DNA of 16,290 bases from JAZBPO01 sp036351675 (GTDB lineage: Bacteria; Pseudomonadota; Gammaproteobacteria; Pseudomonadales; Azotimanducaceae): assembly GCA_036351675.1 (NCBI GenBank), contig JAZBPO010000281.1, positions 1-16,290 on the forward strand, read 5' to 3'. A model generated the notes under the pieces. It saw only the letters and a program-made list of their open reading frames with translations. It was not told the DNA's origin and did no database searches. Below, one piece after another: positions 13,908 through 16,290 of this stretch (its first letter is position 1; each line of letters opens with the position of its first letter). The translations under genes and the position numbers were made by a program.

Positions 13908-16034
13908 ATGGAATTCCTGCTCTGCGGCGGCACCGACGATCGGGTGGCGCTGTGCCTCGCCGCCGACGCGGAGCGCGGCGCACGCGTGCTCTGGTTCGGC
14001 GACTGGCCGGACTGCGAGACCGCCGCGGCCCCGGCGCCGGCCTCGCGGCAGCGCTGGGGTGCGCGCCTCGACGATGCGCCCCTCGCGACGCTCTGCCCCG
14101 GGGCCGGAACGGGCTGGCCCGCGGCGCCCGCCCTCGAATTCCTGCGCGCCGACGGTCGCTGGCGCTTCGAGGCCGGCCACGTCGTGGCCGAGCCGGGCGC
14201 CGAGCCCGGATCGCTCCGTGTGCTGCAGACCGACGCGGCGGCCGAGCTCGCGCTGGAGACGCACTTCCAGCTCGACCCGGACGACGGCAGCCTGCGGGTG
14301 GCGGCCACGCTGGCCAACGACGGCACCGACGCGGTCGATCTGCGCTGGCTCGCCGTACTCGCCCTGCCGCTACCGCACTGGTGCGGGGAGGTCATCGAGA
14401 CCCGCGGCGACTGGTGTGCGGAGTTCCAGCGCGAGGTGCGGCCACTCGGGTCCTCGAGCTGGCTGCGAGAGACACGCGAAGGACGCTCTTCCCACCGTGC
14501 CCATCCTGGCGTGCTCCTCGCCGAAGCGGGCGCCGACGCCCGCCGGGGGCGCGTGCTTGGCGTCCAGTTCGCCTGGAGCGGCGACCACCGCATGCGCATC
14601 GACGCCCTGCCCGACGGCCGCCACGTGCTGCAGGTGGGTGTGCTGCTGCATCCGGGCGAGCTGCGCGTCGAGGCGGGCGAACGCCATCGCACGCCTGACC
14701 TCTGGCTCGCCTGCAGTGGCCGTGGCCTCGACGGCGTCACGGCACGCATGCACGCCCTGCAGCGCCGTCATGTTCGCCCCGCGCGGGGACAGCGCCAGCC
14801 GCGGCCCGTGCACCTGAACACCTGGGAAGCGGTCTACTTCGACCACGACCCGGAGGCGCTGGGGCGCCTCGCCGACTGCGCGGCGGCACTCGGCGTGGAG
14901 CGCTTCGTGCTCGACGATGGCTGGTTCCTGGGACGTACGGACGATGCGCGGGCGCTCGGGGACTGGAGCGTCGACCCGGCGCGCTATCCCGACGGGCTCA
15001 CGCCCCTGATCGATCGTGTCCGCGCCCTCGGTATGGAGTTCGGGCTCTGGGTGGAGCCCGAGATGATCAACGACGACTCCGAACTCGCACGGGCCCACCC
15101 CGAATGGATCCGCGGCGCGGGCGAGGGGCGCACGGGGCGCAGTCAGCGCGTGCTCGATCTGACGCTGGCGCCGGTCCGCGAGCACCTGTTCGCCGCCGTC
15201 GACGCGCTGCTCCGAGCGCACCCCATCGGCTACCTGAAATGGGACCACAACCGCACGCTGACGGAGACCGCCGCCGACGGCAGCGCCGGGCACTATGGCC
15301 AGACGCTGGGGCTCTATGCGCTCCTCGACCGGCTGCGGGCTGCGCATCCGGCAGTGGAGATCGAGAGCTGCGCGAGCGGCGGCGGTCGCGCGGACCTCGG
15401 CATGCTCGCGCGCTGTCATCGCGTCTGGGTCAGCGACTGCAACGATCCGGTGCTGCGAGCGCGGATCATGGCGGGGGCGAGCCCGTTCCTGCCGCCCGAG
15501 GTCGCGGGCTGCCACGTCGGGCCCGCGCGGGCGCACACCACCGGGCGCGTCACGGACCTCGATCTGCGGGCCGCCGTGGCGCTCTGGGGTGCCTTCGGTC
15601 TGGAGCTCGACGTGCGCGAACTGACGGCCGTGGAAAGCGGGCGCCTCGCCGCCTGGATCGCGCTCTACAAGCGCTGGCGCGAGGTGCTCGCCTGCGGGCA
15701 TCTGTCCACGCAGGTACCCGACGGCGACCATCTCGTCCGCGTGGTGACGGCACTGGACAGGAGCCGGGCACTGCTCGTCGTGGTGCGCACGGACGATGCG
15801 GCGCCGGGGCGCCCCGTGCGCTTCGCGCTGCCGGACCTCGATCCGCGGCGGCGCTACCGCGTACAGCGCGCCGGGCCGGATCCCGAGCCCGCGCTGCGGC
15901 CGGCGGCGCTCGCGGCTGGCGGGCCCTGGAGCGGGCCCGGGACGGAGGTCGGCGGCGCCTGGCTCGTGAGCGCCGGTCTCCAGCTGCAGTTGCCGGCGCC
16001 GCAGCGCGCGGTGGTGTTCGAGGTGACTTCCTAG
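13908..16034 (+). CDS. GH36 family alpha-galactosidase
   Basis: A 708-residue glycoside hydrolase of family 36, a retaining enzyme releasing terminal alpha-galactose from oligosaccharides such as melibiose or raffinose. Seen: an N-terminal beta-sandwich region (1 to about 290), then the barrel with NTWEAVYFD (304-312), LDDGWF (335-340), LGDW (350-353), GLWVEPEMIN (379-388), the nucleophile motif YLKWDHNR (442-449, Asp446), ESCASGGGR (486-494), and SDCND (509-513), whose first Asp510 is the expected acid/base, and a C-terminal beta region after about 620. All key residues are present. No signal peptide is visible, so it should be cytoplasmic, and a sugar importer would be needed but is not in the window. 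The ATG at 13908 follows GGGAGGTGAGG. SDCND, rather than SDNTD, is a common variant of the family. Confidence 0.94.
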   Translation: MEFLLCGGTDDRVALCLAADAERGARVLWFGDWPDCETAAAPAPASRQRWGARLDDAPLATLCPGAGTGWPAAPALEFLRADGRWRFEAGHVVAEPGAEPGSLRVLQTDAAAELALETHFQLDPDDGSLRVAATLANDGTDAVDLRWLAVLALPLPHWCGEVIETRGDWCAEFQREVRPLGSSSWLRETREGRSSHRAHPGVLLAEAGADARRGRVLGVQFAWSGDHRMRIDALPDGRHVLQVGVLLHPGELRVEAGERHRTPDLWLACSGRGLDGVTARMHALQRRHVRPARGQRQPRPVHLNTWEAVYFDHDPEALGRLADCAAALGVERFVLDDGWFLGRTDDARALGDWSVDPARYPDGLTPLIDRVRALGMEFGLWVEPEMINDDSELARAHPEWIRGAGEGRTGRSQRVLDLTLAPVREHLFAAVDALLRAHPIGYLKWDHNRTLTETAADGSAGHYGQTLGLYALLDRLRAAHPAVEIESCASGGGRADLGMLARCHRVWVSDCNDPVLRARIMAGASPFLPPEVAGCHVGPARAHTTGRVTDLDLRAAVALWGAFGLELDVRELTAVESGRLAAWIALYKRWREVLACGHLSTQVPDGDHLVRVVTALDRSRALLVVVRTDDAAPGRPVRFALPDLDPRRRYRVQRAGPDPEPALRPAALAAGGPWSGPGTEVGGAWLVSAGLQLQLPAPQRAVVFEVTS

Positions 16035-16290
16035 GCGTCGCCGCTGCGGGGCCGCGCCTCCGCGAGGAAGTCACCGAAACCGCGGGTGAACAACTCGTCC
16101 CAGAGCGGCCCCCGGCGCAGATGCTGGCCGCCGTCGACGTTCAGCAGCACGCCGGTGATCCAGCTCGCTTCCGGCCCGCACAGGAAGCGCACGGCCTCCG
16201 CGACGTCCTCGACCTTGCCGGTCCGGCGCACGGGCATGCAGTCGAGATAGTCCTCGAGCACGGCGGCGTCGTCCTGCAGTCCCTGCGACA
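16031..16290 (-). CDS. Short-chain dehydrogenase/reductase, C-terminal part, cut by window end
   Basis: The last 85 or so residues of an SDR-family oxidoreductase; the Rossmann GxxxGxG motif and the catalytic YxxxK lie beyond the window. Seen: MPVRRTGKVEDVAEAVRFLC, PEASWITGVLLNVDGGQH, the typical C-terminal signature in which the protein uses the VDGG turn, followed by a longer than usual tail (RRGPLWDELFTRGFGDFLAEARPRSGDA). The reading frame is open to the window edge. Its TAG overlaps the TAG of the GH36 gene on the shared bases CTAG (16031-16034). Function beyond NAD(P)-dependent redox cannot be read. Confidence 0.88.
   Translation of the reverse strand, partial: SQGLQDDAAVLEDYLDCMPVRRTGKVEDVAEAVRFLCGPEASWITGVLLNVDGGQHLRRGPLWDELFTRGFGDFLAEARPRSGDA

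Noticed and set aside
14370..15731. A 453-codon minus-strand frame inside the GH36 gene
   Set aside because: Shadow of the galactosidase coding strand, no recognisable domain.
13274..16034. ChaC and GH36 as a joint pathway
   Set aside because: They are only divergent neighbours; the reactions share no known intermediate.
1..16290. CRISPR, tRNA, insertion sequence or defence cluster
   Set aside because: No regularly spaced repeats, no cloverleaf-like stretch, no transposase motif or terminal inverted repeats, and no nuclease, helicase or toxin-antitoxin pair was seen on either strand.

Overview
The window is very GC-rich throughout, with dense genes on both strands, short intergenic gaps, Shine-Dalgarno sites of the GGAG/AGGAG type and frequent GTG starts. 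Gene content and protein style (a ClpP paralogue, LutC, class I aldolase, an NptA-type Na/Pi cotransporter with a PhoU tail, a DauA-like dehydrogenase, ChaC) suggest the chromosome of a high-GC gammaproteobacterium, possibly marine or halophilic. That assignment is an inference from protein resemblance only. I see no rRNA or tRNA gene, CRISPR array, transposase or integrase.

Layout. 1-1003 (+): the 3' end of a ClpP-type serine protease gene, followed 4 nt later by lutC. 1004-1393: non-coding gap between convergent genes. 1394-2419 (-): class I fructose-bisphosphate aldolase. 2420-2862: divergent spacer. 2863-3273 (+): small membrane-anchored protein of unknown function. 3525-5324 (-): Na/Pi cotransporter. 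5325-5992: a 668-base gap whose minus strand carries what looks like a remnant of a contractile-injection-system (phage-tail-like) baseplate gene. 5993-8250 (+): acyl-CoA synthetase and an overlapping or abutting alpha/beta hydrolase. 8258-9001 (-): crotonase-family protein, divergent from the next pair. 9064-12056 (+): D-amino-acid-dehydrogenase-like flavoenzyme and an exported gamma-glutamyltransferase-family protein. 12038-12412 (-): VOC/glyoxalase-fold protein whose 3' end overlaps the previous gene. 12523-13200 (+): multi-pass membrane protein. 13274-13819 (-): ChaC gamma-glutamylcyclotransferase, divergent from 13908-16034 (+), a GH36 alpha-galactosidase. 16031-16290 (-): C-terminal part of a short-chain dehydrogenase, cut by the window edge, sharing a CTAG stop overlap with the galactosidase gene.

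The window is mostly ordinary metabolic chromosome. Two small units may be functional: acyl-CoA synthetase with hydrolase (opposite a crotonase), which fits acyl-CoA catabolism, and the dehydrogenase with the Ntn hydrolase, which could release a modified amino acid in the periplasm and oxidise it inside. I found no convincing new multigene defence or mobile system. The most unusual items are the baseplate-like remnant, a hydrolase gene without a normal start codon, a crotonase lacking one catalytic glutamate, and a GGT-family enzyme that keeps its nucleophile but lacks the usual glutamyl-binding arginine.
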